This document shows positions 14,930-23,898 of a stretch of DNA of 56,415 nucleotides, piece after piece. The stretch covers positions 1-56,415 of the forward strand of contig JBGPJM010000005.1 of NCBI GenBank assembly GCA_041485385.1. The letters run 5' to 3'. A model generated the notes under the pieces. The model had not been told where the DNA came from. It saw only the letters and a list, made by a program, of their open reading frames with translations, and did not search any database. The translations under genes and the position numbers were made by a program. Origin of the DNA: JBGPJM01 sp041485385. GTDB lineage: Bacteria; Planctomycetota; Phycisphaerae; Phycisphaerales; UBA1924. Every line of letters begins with the position of its first letter. The first letter of the stretch is position 1.

Positions 14930-16914
14930 GCAACTGGGACTGGGCATTCTGGGCGGCGGGCGGGGTGGTGGCGATGGCCGGGCTGCTCCTCTGCGGCTGG
15001 GCCCTGCTCCGCGACCGCTCCCGCGGACGGCGGCGGTGCCCCCGCTGCTGGTACGACATGGCGGGGGTGCCCGGGCTGACGTGTCCGGAGTGCGGGAAGC
15101 AGGCCCGGAGCGAGAAAGGACTCGGGCGGACCAAGCCGCGCTGGCGCTGGGCGATGCTGGGGCTCGTGCTGATCACCCTGGGCGGGGGCGCGGCGGTCGT
15201 GCCCGCGGTGCGGAGCGGCGGCTGGGTCAACTATCCGCCGGTGTGGTCGCTGCAAATGGTCATGCGCTTCTTCGACAAGGAAGCTAAGGTCGAGTACGAC
15301 CAGAGGTGGTCGCAGTCGGTGGGCCGCGCCGCGTGGCTGTCTCAGCGAGCGATGGCGAGGGCAAGACCGACCACACCGAGCACAACACAGTGGCAGAGAC
15401 TGCTGGCGGCCAGACGCTGCACGGTCCTGTTGCGAGCGGCCCTCCGGACGCCTGCGGACGCATCCGGTGACCCGGGCGCATGGGGCGGTACGCAACTGCC
15501 AAGCGATCGGTTGCTCGACGGCCCGACGGGGGACGCGATGTACGCGCTGGGGTCGACGGGGGATGAATCACGCCTGGCCCTGCCTGTGTTGCTCCGCATA
15601 CTGCAGTCCGACGACGTGGAGCTCAGGCACGCGGCCGCGCAGGCCATCGTGAGCTTGAAATCCGGCGGCTACTCCGCGGGGGCGCTCGCCCGCATGGTCC
15701 GGCGCAGCCCGAGCGGGTTGCTCCGCGAGGAGGCGGCGAACGTTCTGCGCGACCTTGGTGAGAAGGCCGGCGCGGCCGGCCCCGCGCTCCGGCTCGCGAT
15801 CGAGTCGGATGGACTGCCGGCGGTCCGCGCGGCGGCGGCGCACGCGCTCGCGACGGTAGCGCCCGGTTCAGAATCAACGCTCGCGTCGCTGGAGCGGGCG
15901 ATCGCGGATCAGGATGCGGTCGTGCGATGCGCGGTCGTCAATGCGCTGTCGTTGCTGGCGATGCGAGAGCGCAACGATCGGGTTGCGGCCACGGACGCCG
16001 GCGCGAGTGTGCAGCGGGCACCGGCCGGCACCTCGATCGAGCCGCGCGTCGTCGAAGCCCTGAATGGTGTGCTCGCCGATCCAGACCGGGAGGTCAGGAG
16101 CACGGCGGTGCGCGCATATGCCGGATGCGACGATGCGTTGCCCATCCTGCGGTGGAGGTGGGATGTCGAGGCCGATGAGGAGGTGAGGCTGGCCATCGCC
16201 GAGTCGATCAGTCAACGATGGCCGGGCCCGTGGTTCGCAGGGGAGCTGGCCGAGATCATCGAGCATTCCACCGACGACGGGTCGCTGTGGGCGATGGGGC
16301 TGGTCGCCAGGTTCGGCGCGGCGGCCGAACCCGCGGTCCCGGCGCTGGCGAGCGCCGCGAGGACCCGCCCCCGGTGGATATCGCTCAGGATGATCGACAC
16401 GCTGGCCGGCCTCGGGCCCATCAGCGTGCCGTCCATCGTCGGACTCCTGGCCGACGGCCCGTTGCACGCCCGGCGCGAGGTGGCGACCAAGCTCGGGAAC
16501 GGGTATTGGGAGGTCCCGGCGCAGTGCGACGGGCTGGTCGCGGCGCTGGGCGACAGTGACGCGATCGTGCGCCTGTGGGTGGTGCGGGCGCTCGGGAGGG
16601 CGTGCGGTGACGAGGTCGGCGCGTGCCGGCGGGTCTGCGAACTTCTCACCACCGATGACGACCCGATGGTCAGGCGCGAATGCGCCCAGTACCTCGGATG
16701 GGAGGGCCGGCGCTGCGAGGGCGCGGGCACCGCGCTCGCGAGTGCCATGGACGACGCAAACGTGCTCGTCCGGCACGCCGCGGCGACAAGCCTGGCGGCG
16801 CTGCGGGACGCCGGGCGGGTAGAAGAATCACGGGCCGGGCTGGAGCGGGCGCTTCACGACAAGGATGACGCGGTGCGGAAGATCGCGGAGAAGTCGCTAC
16901 GCGCCGAGAAGTGA
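14926..16914 (+). CDS. Zinc-ribbon/TM-hairpin HEAT-repeat protein, paralogue B
   Basis: 662 residues from ATG 14926, overlapping the stop of A. The N-terminal module is the same (NWDWAFWAAGGVVAMAGLLL, then CPRCWYDMAGVPGLTCPECG), with TM2 near WAMLGLVLITLGGGAAVVPA and a FFDKEAKVEYDQ segment. It has more HEAT repeats than A or C (for example AVVRCAVVNALSLLAM, EVRSTAVRAYAGCDDALPIL, LVRHAAATSLAALRDAG). The last repeat ends directly at the stop (DDAVRKIAEKSLRAEK). It belongs to the B/D/E subgroup by its length and repeat pattern. Expected to be anchored in the inner membrane with the solenoid in the periplasm. No catalytic domain is present. Confidence 0.85.
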   Translation: MSNWDWAFWAAGGVVAMAGLLLCGWALLRDRSRGRRRCPRCWYDMAGVPGLTCPECGKQARSEKGLGRTKPRWRWAMLGLVLITLGGGAAVVPAVRSGGWVNYPPVWSLQMVMRFFDKEAKVEYDQRWSQSVGRAAWLSQRAMARARPTTPSTTQWQRLLAARRCTVLLRAALRTPADASGDPGAWGGTQLPSDRLLDGPTGDAMYALGSTGDESRLALPVLLRILQSDDVELRHAAAQAIVSLKSGGYSAGALARMVRRSPSGLLREEAANVLRDLGEKAGAAGPALRLAIESDGLPAVRAAAAHALATVAPGSESTLASLERAIADQDAVVRCAVVNALSLLAMRERNDRVAATDAGASVQRAPAGTSIEPRVVEALNGVLADPDREVRSTAVRAYAGCDDALPILRWRWDVEADEEVRLAIAESISQRWPGPWFAGELAEIIEHSTDDGSLWAMGLVARFGAAAEPAVPALASAARTRPRWISLRMIDTLAGLGPISVPSIVGLLADGPLHARREVATKLGNGYWEVPAQCDGLVAALGDSDAIVRLWVVRALGRACGDEVGACRRVCELLTTDDDPMVRRECAQYLGWEGRRCEGAGTALASAMDDANVLVRHAAATSLAALRDAGRVEESRAGLERALHDKDDAVRKIAEKSLRAEK

Positions 16915-16937
16915 CGGAATGTGACCCGGAGTTCATG

Positions 16938-18356
16938 ATGGCAGGCTGGGACTGGGCATTCTGGGCCGCGGGCGGGGCGGTGGGGGTGGTTGGGCTGTTG
17001 CTGTGCGCGTGGGCGCTCCTGCGGGATCGCGCTCGTGGCCGCCGGCGGTGCCCGCGGTGCTGGTACGACATGAGTGCCGTACCCGGCATGAAGTGCCCTG
17101 AATGCGGGCGAGAGGCGAGGACCGAGAAGGCGCTGTTCAGGACCAAGCCGCGGTGGCGGCGGGCGGGGCTGGGGATGGTGCTGGTTGTGCTCGGGGGCGG
17201 GACGGCAGTCGTGCCGACGGTGGCAAGCGGGGTGTGGGTGCTGTGGGTGCCGCCGCGGGTCCTCAACTACGGGCTGTCGTTCTTTGATGGGCAGGCGAGA
17301 CGGGAGTATGAACTGGCGGTCGGGCCGCGGACGACGTGGTCGCCGGGGTTGGCGATCCCCTCGGGCGTACGGTCGCAATGGCAGCGGTTGTTGATGGCCA
17401 GGCGCTGCGCCGTGCTCCTGGGTGACACGTCCACAAAGGGCGAGGTCCCCGAGCGGGGTGGCAGCGACAAGCCCCTCACCTGGGAGGTCCGCGAGGAGGC
17501 ACTCTACGACCTGCCCGCGCTCGGTCGGGAGGCCCGCGTCGCCGCCCCTGCGCTCATGCGCTGCACACGGCACAATGACGCGTTCTGCGGCGAAGTCATT
17601 GGCAGCTTTGCATACCTGCACCCGAGTGTCGGCACGCCCCTCATCCGGCGCGTCACCATGAAGAGTCCGGACCCCTCCATCCGCAGCCTCGGACTGAGCG
17701 CGGCGGCCGACGCCTTCCCAAGGGTGCGCTCGCTCGCGGGCACTATCGAGGCGGCCGCCCTTTCAGATAACGACGCGACAGTTCGGAACCAGGCCGTGGA
17801 AAACCTGCCGCTCACGGCCCCCGGAGAGCGATGGAGCATGCGGGTACTCGAGCGCTCGCTCGGCGACGACGTGGCAAGGGTCCGGCTCACAGCCGTCCAG
17901 TCTCTGAGCATCATCTCCAAGGGCGTCTCGCGGTCGGGCATGGCAAGATGGGTGCCGCCTCCGGAAACCTCGCGCGACATTGCCCGTCTGCTCGCCCTGA
18001 GCCTGCACGACCAGTCGCCCATCGTGCGCCGCGTCACAGCAACGGCGCTGGCGATGATGGGGGACCCGGCCCTCCCGTACGGAGACGACATGCTGCGGGC
18101 GTACCAGCGCGAGCGCGACGGCGAGACCCAGATGGTGCTTGCGATATCGCTCGGGCGGTTGAAGGGAATGGAGGCCGCCCTCCCGCTCGTGGCGCAGCTG
18201 CTGCATTCCAGCGACGAATCGGTCTCAAGCGCCGCACGGTCGTGGTTGCGCCGACAGATGGAACACGGTCCGGAGGAACTCAGCCGGGGCGCGCGGACAA
18301 TCCTGGAGTCGGCCGACAAGGACGGAGCGACGTTGGAGAGGAACGGCCCGCGATGA
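16938..18356 (+). CDS. Zinc-ribbon/TM-hairpin HEAT-repeat protein, paralogue C
   Basis: 472 residues. I chose ATG 16938 (MAGWDWAFWAAGGAVGVVGL), which matches the other paralogues. A GTG at 16911 overlapping the stop of B would add nine residues and may reflect coupling. The ribbon is CPRCWYDMSAVPGMKCPECG. The body resembles A (EARVAAPALMRC, LHPSVGTPL, MRVLERSLGDDVARVRL, IVRRVTATALAMMGD). Its stop overlaps the start of D (ATGA). The close A/C similarity against B/D/E suggests the array grew by duplication of a two-gene unit. Confidence 0.85.
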   Translation: MAGWDWAFWAAGGAVGVVGLLLCAWALLRDRARGRRRCPRCWYDMSAVPGMKCPECGREARTEKALFRTKPRWRRAGLGMVLVVLGGGTAVVPTVASGVWVLWVPPRVLNYGLSFFDGQARREYELAVGPRTTWSPGLAIPSGVRSQWQRLLMARRCAVLLGDTSTKGEVPERGGSDKPLTWEVREEALYDLPALGREARVAAPALMRCTRHNDAFCGEVIGSFAYLHPSVGTPLIRRVTMKSPDPSIRSLGLSAAADAFPRVRSLAGTIEAAALSDNDATVRNQAVENLPLTAPGERWSMRVLERSLGDDVARVRLTAVQSLSIISKGVSRSGMARWVPPPETSRDIARLLALSLHDQSPIVRRVTATALAMMGDPALPYGDDMLRAYQRERDGETQMVLAISLGRLKGMEAALPLVAQLLHSSDESVSSAARSWLRRQMEHGPEELSRGARTILESADKDGATLERNGPR

Positions 18357-20388
18357 ACCGCTGGGACTGGGCATTCTGGGGCGCGGGCGGGGTGGTGGGC
18401 GTGGCCGGGCTGCTCTTATGCGCCTGGGCGATGTTCCGCGACCGCTCCCGCGGGCGGCGGCGGTGCCCGAGGTGCTGGTACGACATGAGCGGTGTGCCGG
18501 GGATGAAGTGCCCGGAGTGCGGGCGGGTGGCGAGGAGCGAGAAGAGGTTCTTGAGGACGCGCCGGCGGTGGAGGTGGGGGGCGGTGGGGGTGGCGATTGG
18601 GCTGCTGGGGGCGGGGACGGCGCTCGTGCCGGCCGCGAGGTCGGGGACGTGGGTGGCGTATGTGCCGGTGCCGGCCTTGAACATGGTGCTGTCGCGGTTC
18701 TCCAAGGCGGCGGAGAAGGAATACGCCGCGGCGACTCCGACGGCGGTGTCCGGAGGAATGCTCCTCAGCATGTCTGGCCCTGGCCCCCTCCCGCCGGGGT
18801 TCTCGGCGAAGCTCGATCGGTGGCAACGGCTGCTGGTCGCGCAGCGCTGTGCAACGCTGCTGACGGCGGAGGTTGCCGCCAGTCGCCCGGCCGGTGACGA
18901 TGAAGGCTGGGAGAGGATGATCAGCAGCCCTTCTTTGACGGCACGGAGCACCGCCTCGCTGATGCTGCCGCAACTGGGGATCGAGGCGAGACCGGCACTG
19001 ACCGTGCTGTTCGAAATGTTGCGGACGGGGGACCCCGGGCTCCAGGAGAGCGCCGGTCTGATCCTGGGCGAACTGAAGCCGGAGACGGGGAACATCCTGG
19101 GACGGCTGAAGGGGATGCTGAAGTCTCCCTACTCACCCGCGCGCGAGGGGCGTGCATCGCCCTGGCTTTTTTCGGGCCGGACGCGCACTCGGCGGCGAAG
19201 GCGGTGGCCCGGCTCATCCGCAACGACCCCTCAGCAAGGGTGCGGGCCGCGGCGGTCTTCGCGATACCGATGATCGCGCCGGATGACGAAACGAGCACGA
19301 TGCTCGCGGCGTGCTTCCAGGATCGCGATCGGATGGTGCGGCTCGCCGCGGTCCGGTCGATGGGCTTGCTGATGGGGCTATCCGGTTCCTCGAAGGTGAT
19401 TGCCGGGCTCGCGGACGCGGACTGGCGCGATTACCAGGCGCGCCGCACGTCAGCGATCCGGCCGACGGGCTCGGTCGCGGTCCTGGCGGTGGCCACTATC
19501 CAGAGCGCGCTGGCGGACCCCGAGCCCGAGGTCCGCATCGCGGCGGCGAGGTTCCTCTGGATTCAGTGGGCTGATGCCGCGTCGGCCGCGGAGGCGCTGA
19601 TGAGCGCGATCGAGCGCGAGCCCGAGGCGCGTGTGCGCCGGGTGATGGTCCGCGCACGATCGGCGATCGGGCCCACGGCGCGGCTTGTGCCGTACCTGAT
19701 CGACATGCTGGACGGAGGAGGAGGAGAGGCGGGAGGGGTGGCCACCGAGGACTGGGTCACGGCGGCGATCGAGCTCGGGCGGTACGGGGATGAGTCGCTG
19801 CCGGCGATCCCGCGCCTGCTGGTGCTCGCTGGTCCATCGTCCGGAAGAGATGCGATGATCGTCGTCGGCTGTTTGAGGCGGCTGGGGACGGGCGCAGCGC
19901 CGGCGCTGGGGAAGTTGCTGGAGGATCCGCGCGTGGCGATCCGTCGCGCGGTGGCCCAATCCCTGCGGACGCCGCCGATGGATCCGTGCGGGGAGATCGC
20001 CGCGCTGGGGCGGGCGCTGGACGATCGGGACGCGGAGGTCCGGCTGGAAGTGGTGTGCGCGCTTTGGCGCTGCCCCAGCGAGGCGCAGGCGTACCTGGAG
20101 AAACTGGGTGAGTTGCTCATGCTCGATGCCAGCAAGGAAGTGCGACAGAACGCGGTGCTGGCGGTGTTGATCGTCGGCGGCGATTCCGCCCAGGCGGTGC
20201 AACTGGTCGGGGAGGCGCTCCACGATTCGGAGGAGCAAGTGCGGTACCTCGCGGCGGCGCGCCTGGCGCTGCTGGGGGCACGAGCGGCGCCCGCTCAGGA
20301 GGCGCTGCGGAGTGCGCTGGAGGACTCGTCCGGTGCTGTGCGCAGGACGGCCGCGGAGGCGCTGCGGGCGATCGATGGGGGGAAGTGA
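18353..20388 (+). pseudogene. Zinc-ribbon/TM-hairpin HEAT-repeat protein, paralogue D, frameshifted
   Basis: The N-terminal part starts at ATG 18353 (NRWDWAFWGAGGVVGVAGLL, ribbon CPRCWYDMSGVPGMKCPECG) and stays in frame to about 19145. It then turns into an Arg-rich nonsense tail that stops at 19273. The rest of the protein continues in the -1 frame from ARGACIALAFFGPDAHSAAK to RRTAAEALRAIDGGK, stop 20388. One missing G in the run at 19147-19150 (four G where five would join SPYSPAREG to ACIALAFF) explains it exactly. Restored length would be about 678 residues. It may be a real mutation, a slippage site or an assembly error. As written the gene gives two pieces: 18353-19273 and a HEAT-only fragment, possibly started at GTG 19204. 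Confidence 0.8.
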
Positions 20389-20450
20389 TGGTGGTGAGTG
20401 GTGGGGAACGCGGGGGGCTGCCGAGCCACAACCGGCGGTAACATTCCCTC

Positions 20451-21152
20451 ATGGGACTCGACGGCGTCGAGATCATCATGGGGGTCGAAGAGCGGTTCAG
20501 GGTCAGGCTCCCGGATGCGGCCTGTTCCCGCGTCCGCACCGTTGCCGATCTGGCCGCGTTGGTTCTTTCGCAACTGCCCAAGGGCACCGGGGTGTGCCAC
20601 ACCGCGCATTCGTTCTACGAGGTCCGGAATCTGCTCGCGACGCACGCGAGCATCGAGCGGCGGCGCATCCGTCCCCGGGCTCGCCTTGCGGATCTGCTCG
20701 CGCCGAATCAACGACGACTGTGGACGAAGCTCCGCAAGCGCGACAGGCGTCTGCCCGGCCTGGTGGCGAAGGATCGGCATGATCGCGCGTTCCTATGGCT
20801 GTGCGCAATCCTCGCGGTTGCCTGGCTTGTGGCCGCCGCGGCGCTCTGGGGTGCGTACGGAGGCGGCTTGGCCCTCGCGGCGTCCGCTGCCGCGCTGGTG
20901 ATCGGCGTCCTGGCGCTGGAGAACATCGATTACCACTGCCGGCGGCACCTGCCGGTGGGAATCGAGACGGTCGGCGATCTGGCACGCGCCATCGTGCCGA
21001 TCGAGATGCCGCGGAGTGGCCCCGGTGAACGTCTCATCGCCCAGCAACGGGTTCTCGATGAGGTGCGCAGGATCACGGCCGAACAACTCGGGCTCCCGCT
21101 TGAGAGGGTGCTGCCGGAGTCCGACTTCGTGAAAGATCTCGGCGCGGGCTGA
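20451..21152 (+). CDS. Acyl-carrier-protein-like membrane protein
   Basis: 233 residues from ATG 20451. The N-terminus (GLDGVEIIMGVEERFRVRLP then VRTVADLAALV) is like helices II-IV of an acyl carrier protein, but lacks the Ser that carries phosphopantetheine (GLDG where ACPs have DSLD). The centre has two TM segments (AFLWLCAILAVAWLVAAAAL, LALAASAAALVIGVLALEN). After a second TVGDLARAIV motif, the C-terminus (VRRITAEQLGLPLERVLPES then DFVKDLGAG) is like helix I of an ACP and stops exactly where the DSL would follow. So it holds ACP pieces in swapped order around a membrane hairpin, with no carrier Ser. It lies between HEAT paralogues D and E on the same strand. Function unknown; the ACP resemblance is by eye. 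Confidence 0.75.
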   Translation: MGLDGVEIIMGVEERFRVRLPDAACSRVRTVADLAALVLSQLPKGTGVCHTAHSFYEVRNLLATHASIERRRIRPRARLADLLAPNQRRLWTKLRKRDRRLPGLVAKDRHDRAFLWLCAILAVAWLVAAAALWGAYGGGLALAASAAALVIGVLALENIDYHCRRHLPVGIETVGDLARAIVPIEMPRSGPGERLIAQQRVLDEVRRITAEQLGLPLERVLPESDFVKDLGAG

Positions 21153-21270
21153 GGTTCGGACGCGGACCAAGCAGCCGGTCCTGAGCCTGTCCTGAATCTG
21201 TTGCGCGAGCAGTCCGGCGCGGGCGGTGCACATCGGCCTGAAGGGCTGCTCGTACATCGCCGGCAATCGG

Positions 21271-21354
21271 TGGGAATCTGAACCGCGGGTGCCGGCGGGC
21301 CGTTGGGACTGCGTAGAGGAGGTGGCGGCGGGGGACGGACGGAGGCCGGGCACG
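21271..21354 (+). repeat. Upstream block shared with 13403-13489
   Basis: Near-identical to the sequence before paralogue A (TGGGAATCTGAAC, then CGTTGGGACTGCGTAGAGGA, then CGGAGGCCGGG). Likely holds the promoter and leader of the gene. Some differences are third-position changes in the frame of the gene, so a longer N-terminus (GTG or TTG start before AGRWDCVE) cannot be excluded. Confidence 0.7.
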
Positions 21355-23898
21355 ATGGCAGGCTGGGACTGGGCATTCTGGGCCGCGGGCGGGGTGGTGG
21401 CGGTGGCCGGGCTGTTGCTCTGCGCGTGGGCGATGTTCCGCGACCGCTCCCGCGGGCGGCGGCGGTGCCCGAGGTGCTGGTACGACATGAGCGGGGTGCC
21501 GGGGATGAAGTGCCCGGAGTGCGGGCGGGAGGCGCGGAGCGAGAAGATGTTCTTTCGGACACGGCGGCGGTGGAGGTTGGCCGCGCTCGGGGCCTTTGTC
21601 CTGATGCTCGGTGTCGTCACTGCCGCGGCCCCTGCGGCGGCGAGCGGGCACTGGGTGCTGCACACGCCTCCATCGCTCCTCGGCCTGGTGCTGTCGTTGT
21701 TCGACAGCCGGGCCGAAGCCGAGTATCAAAGCGTAATAGCCAGCAGGGCTCGCGCTGGTCCCGCGTACCCGCCGAATGGCCTCTTTTATCAATCTGCCCC
21801 GGCGGCGCCGCTCTCCGTGTCGCAGATGTCGCAGTGGCGCAGGCTGCTGGTGGCGCGCCGGTGCGCGGTGCATCTGGAGACCGATGATTTCTCCGGACAA
21901 GCCGGGCGTGCGCAAGGCGCGGTCGCGCTCGAGCTTCTGCGAGTGCTCGGGGACGACGCGCGACCGGCGATGCCGGCGGTCGCGAGGATGATGGCGGCGT
22001 CGGAGGTCAGGCGGACGTCGGCCATACGGGTGCTGATCGATGTCCCGCCGGCATGTTCGGCGAGCACCGTCCGAGCTCTGTTGAGATCCCCGGACGTCGA
22101 GGCTCGTCTCGCCCTGCTGCAGGCATTCCGCTTGGGTGTCCCGAGTGCGCCGGATGTCGTAACCCGCGTGGCGTTGCTGGCGCGGACGAGCAAGGATGTC
22201 CGCGAGCGCCGGGCGGCGGTGAGGGCGATCGGAGTGATCGGCGACGATGTGCGGATCATGGAGGTGGGCAGCGCGGCAATGAGAGACTCCGACGACACCG
22301 TGCGGCTCGCCGCGACGAACATCGTCGCGGGGTCGCCCGGTGCGCCCAATGGCCCGGTGTCAACAAGGATGATAATGCTGAGCCTCCCGCGTTTGGATCT
22401 TGGCGCTGAGCGCGCGTCGCTGTTGGTGCGAGCTCTCGACGACGAAGCGACGCCGGTGCGAGCGGAAGCGGCGCGGGTGCTTTACGAGCACGCCGGCGCC
22501 CTGCTAACTCAGTTCGCGAAGGAGCTGGTCCGGGCAGCCGAGCGTGAGTCCGACCAGGGCGTCCGGTACGACCTGGTCCGTGCGGCGCGAGCGGCCGTGC
22601 CCGAGGAAGAGCGTGCAGCACAGGCCATCAAGTCGCTCCGGGACCTGTCCAACCCGATCGTCTTGTGGGCGATCGCGGAGGTCCAGCGCGCCGGCGAGGG
22701 ACCGGCCCCGGTGGCGCCGCTGCTGCTCGAGGTGGCAAGGCGGAACGACCCGGAGACATGTGGGCCGGCCATCTTCGCGCTCCGCTCGATCGGCGAACCC
22801 GGCGTCGCGCCGCTCGTGGAGTTGCTCGCGGACCTGCGCCCGGGAGTCCGGGTGAGCGCCGCCAGCGCGCTGGCGGATATCCCGGACCTCGCGTGCGACG
22901 TGGCCGCCGCACTGCCGCCGCTGTTAGACGACCAGATGGAATACGCCCGCCTCGCGGCCGTGCGCGTCCTCACGCACTGCCCCGACGCCGGCCGCCCCGA
23001 GGCGGGGAAACTGCTCTCGATGATGCAATCCGATCCTTCACCCCCCGTCCGCACCGAGTGCGTCACCGCGGTCGGGGCCCTGGCGCCCGAGCTCGAGGGC
23101 TATCCCGCGGCCCTCGTCGCCGCGATGGACGATGAGGTCGAGGGCGTCCGGTACAACAGCGCGCTGGAGCTGGGGCGCCTCGGCCCGGGGCGCGGCGCCA
23201 TCGGGGCCGACAGGCTCCGCCGGGCGCTGGGAGACAAGTCGGCATCCGTGCAGCGGGCCGCCGCGGCGGCACTCGAGGCCATCGGGGCTGCCGAAAGCGG
23301 TGAGGCGCCGTTACACAGCGGAGATGGAACGGGCCGAGCGGCAACCAGAGTGAGCATCTGCGGGGAGCGTTCGATCCGTTGGAGGGTGTGCGGATCGCGG
23401 CGACGGAGGCGATCGAAGCGATCAATAAAGAGGGGTAAGCCACCCGGCGACCCACCCTCAGATGGGGGCATGAGCGCCCATTCTGCCGCGGCGAGGGCCG
23501 GCGGGCGCCGACCCCGAAACCGGCCCGCGCGGAGGGCGCGGAACATCGTGGTTAGTCGACCGAACGTCACCAAAAACGCGCCGAAACCATGGGTAATTCC
23601 CGATTTGGGCGCGCAAGATGGACCATCCATCCATATTCCCGGATACGCGGCTGAACGCGGGCACCCCCTAAACTCCCCGCCATGCCACCCCAAAGCCCCT
23701 CATCCCGGCCGCGGATCCTCACCGGCGACACCCCCACCCACACCGGCCTGCACCTGGGCCACTGGGTCGGCTCGCTGGAGAACCGGGTGGGCCTGCAGGA
23801 CGAGTACGAGTGCTATTTCCTGCTGGCCAACATGCACGCGTTCACGACGCTCGCCGACCGCCCGGCGGATATCCGCGCGTTCACGATCGGGATCGTGA
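21355..23898 (+). CDS. Zinc-ribbon/TM-hairpin HEAT-repeat protein, paralogue E, C-terminus frameshifted
   Basis: Starts at ATG 21355 (AGWDWAFWAAGGVVAVAGLL; ribbon CPRCWYDMSGVPGMKCPECG). It reads through many HEAT repeats (TVRLAATNIVAGS, PVRAEAARVLYEHAG, EGVRYNSALELGRLG, SVQRAAAAALEAIG) to about 23295. Beyond that the frame as written is Arg/Pro-rich and runs 217 bases into trpS before stopping at 23898. In a different frame, a fitting last HEAT repeat (LRGAFDPLEGVRIAATEAIE then AINKEG) ends at TAA 23436-23438. The original gene almost certainly ended there, giving roughly 690 residues. The break coincides with the 28-base repeat at 23317. Either the gene is damaged, or it ends in a foreign tail. 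Confidence 0.75.
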   Translation: MAGWDWAFWAAGGVVAVAGLLLCAWAMFRDRSRGRRRCPRCWYDMSGVPGMKCPECGREARSEKMFFRTRRRWRLAALGAFVLMLGVVTAAAPAAASGHWVLHTPPSLLGLVLSLFDSRAEAEYQSVIASRARAGPAYPPNGLFYQSAPAAPLSVSQMSQWRRLLVARRCAVHLETDDFSGQAGRAQGAVALELLRVLGDDARPAMPAVARMMAASEVRRTSAIRVLIDVPPACSASTVRALLRSPDVEARLALLQAFRLGVPSAPDVVTRVALLARTSKDVRERRAAVRAIGVIGDDVRIMEVGSAAMRDSDDTVRLAATNIVAGSPGAPNGPVSTRMIMLSLPRLDLGAERASLLVRALDDEATPVRAEAARVLYEHAGALLTQFAKELVRAAERESDQGVRYDLVRAARAAVPEEERAAQAIKSLRDLSNPIVLWAIAEVQRAGEGPAPVAPLLLEVARRNDPETCGPAIFALRSIGEPGVAPLVELLADLRPGVRVSAASALADIPDLACDVAAALPPLLDDQMEYARLAAVRVLTHCPDAGRPEAGKLLSMMQSDPSPPVRTECVTAVGALAPELEGYPAALVAAMDDEVEGVRYNSALELGRLGPGRGAIGADRLRRALGDKSASVQRAAAAALEAIGAAESGEAPLHSGDGTGRAATRVSICGERSIRWRVCGSRRRRRSKRSIKRGKPPGDPPSDGGMSAHSAAARAGGRRPRNRPARRARNIVVSRPNVTKNAPKPWVIPDLGAQDGPSIHIPGYAAERGHPLNSPPCHPKAPHPGRGSSPATPPPTPACTWATGSARWRTGWACRTSTSAISCWPTCTRSRRSPTARRISARSRSGS
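23317..23344 (+). repeat. 28-base dispersed repeat, copy 2
   Basis: AGCGGAGATGGAACGGGCCG followed by AGCGGCAA; 26 of 28 identical to 6685-6712. It lies exactly where the HEAT paralogue E loses its reading frame. Confidence 0.55.

Noticed and set aside
23439..23681. Leader peptide or T-box riboswitch before trpS
   Set aside because: Only short GC hairpins are visible; no T-box sequence or Trp-codon leader could be identified.
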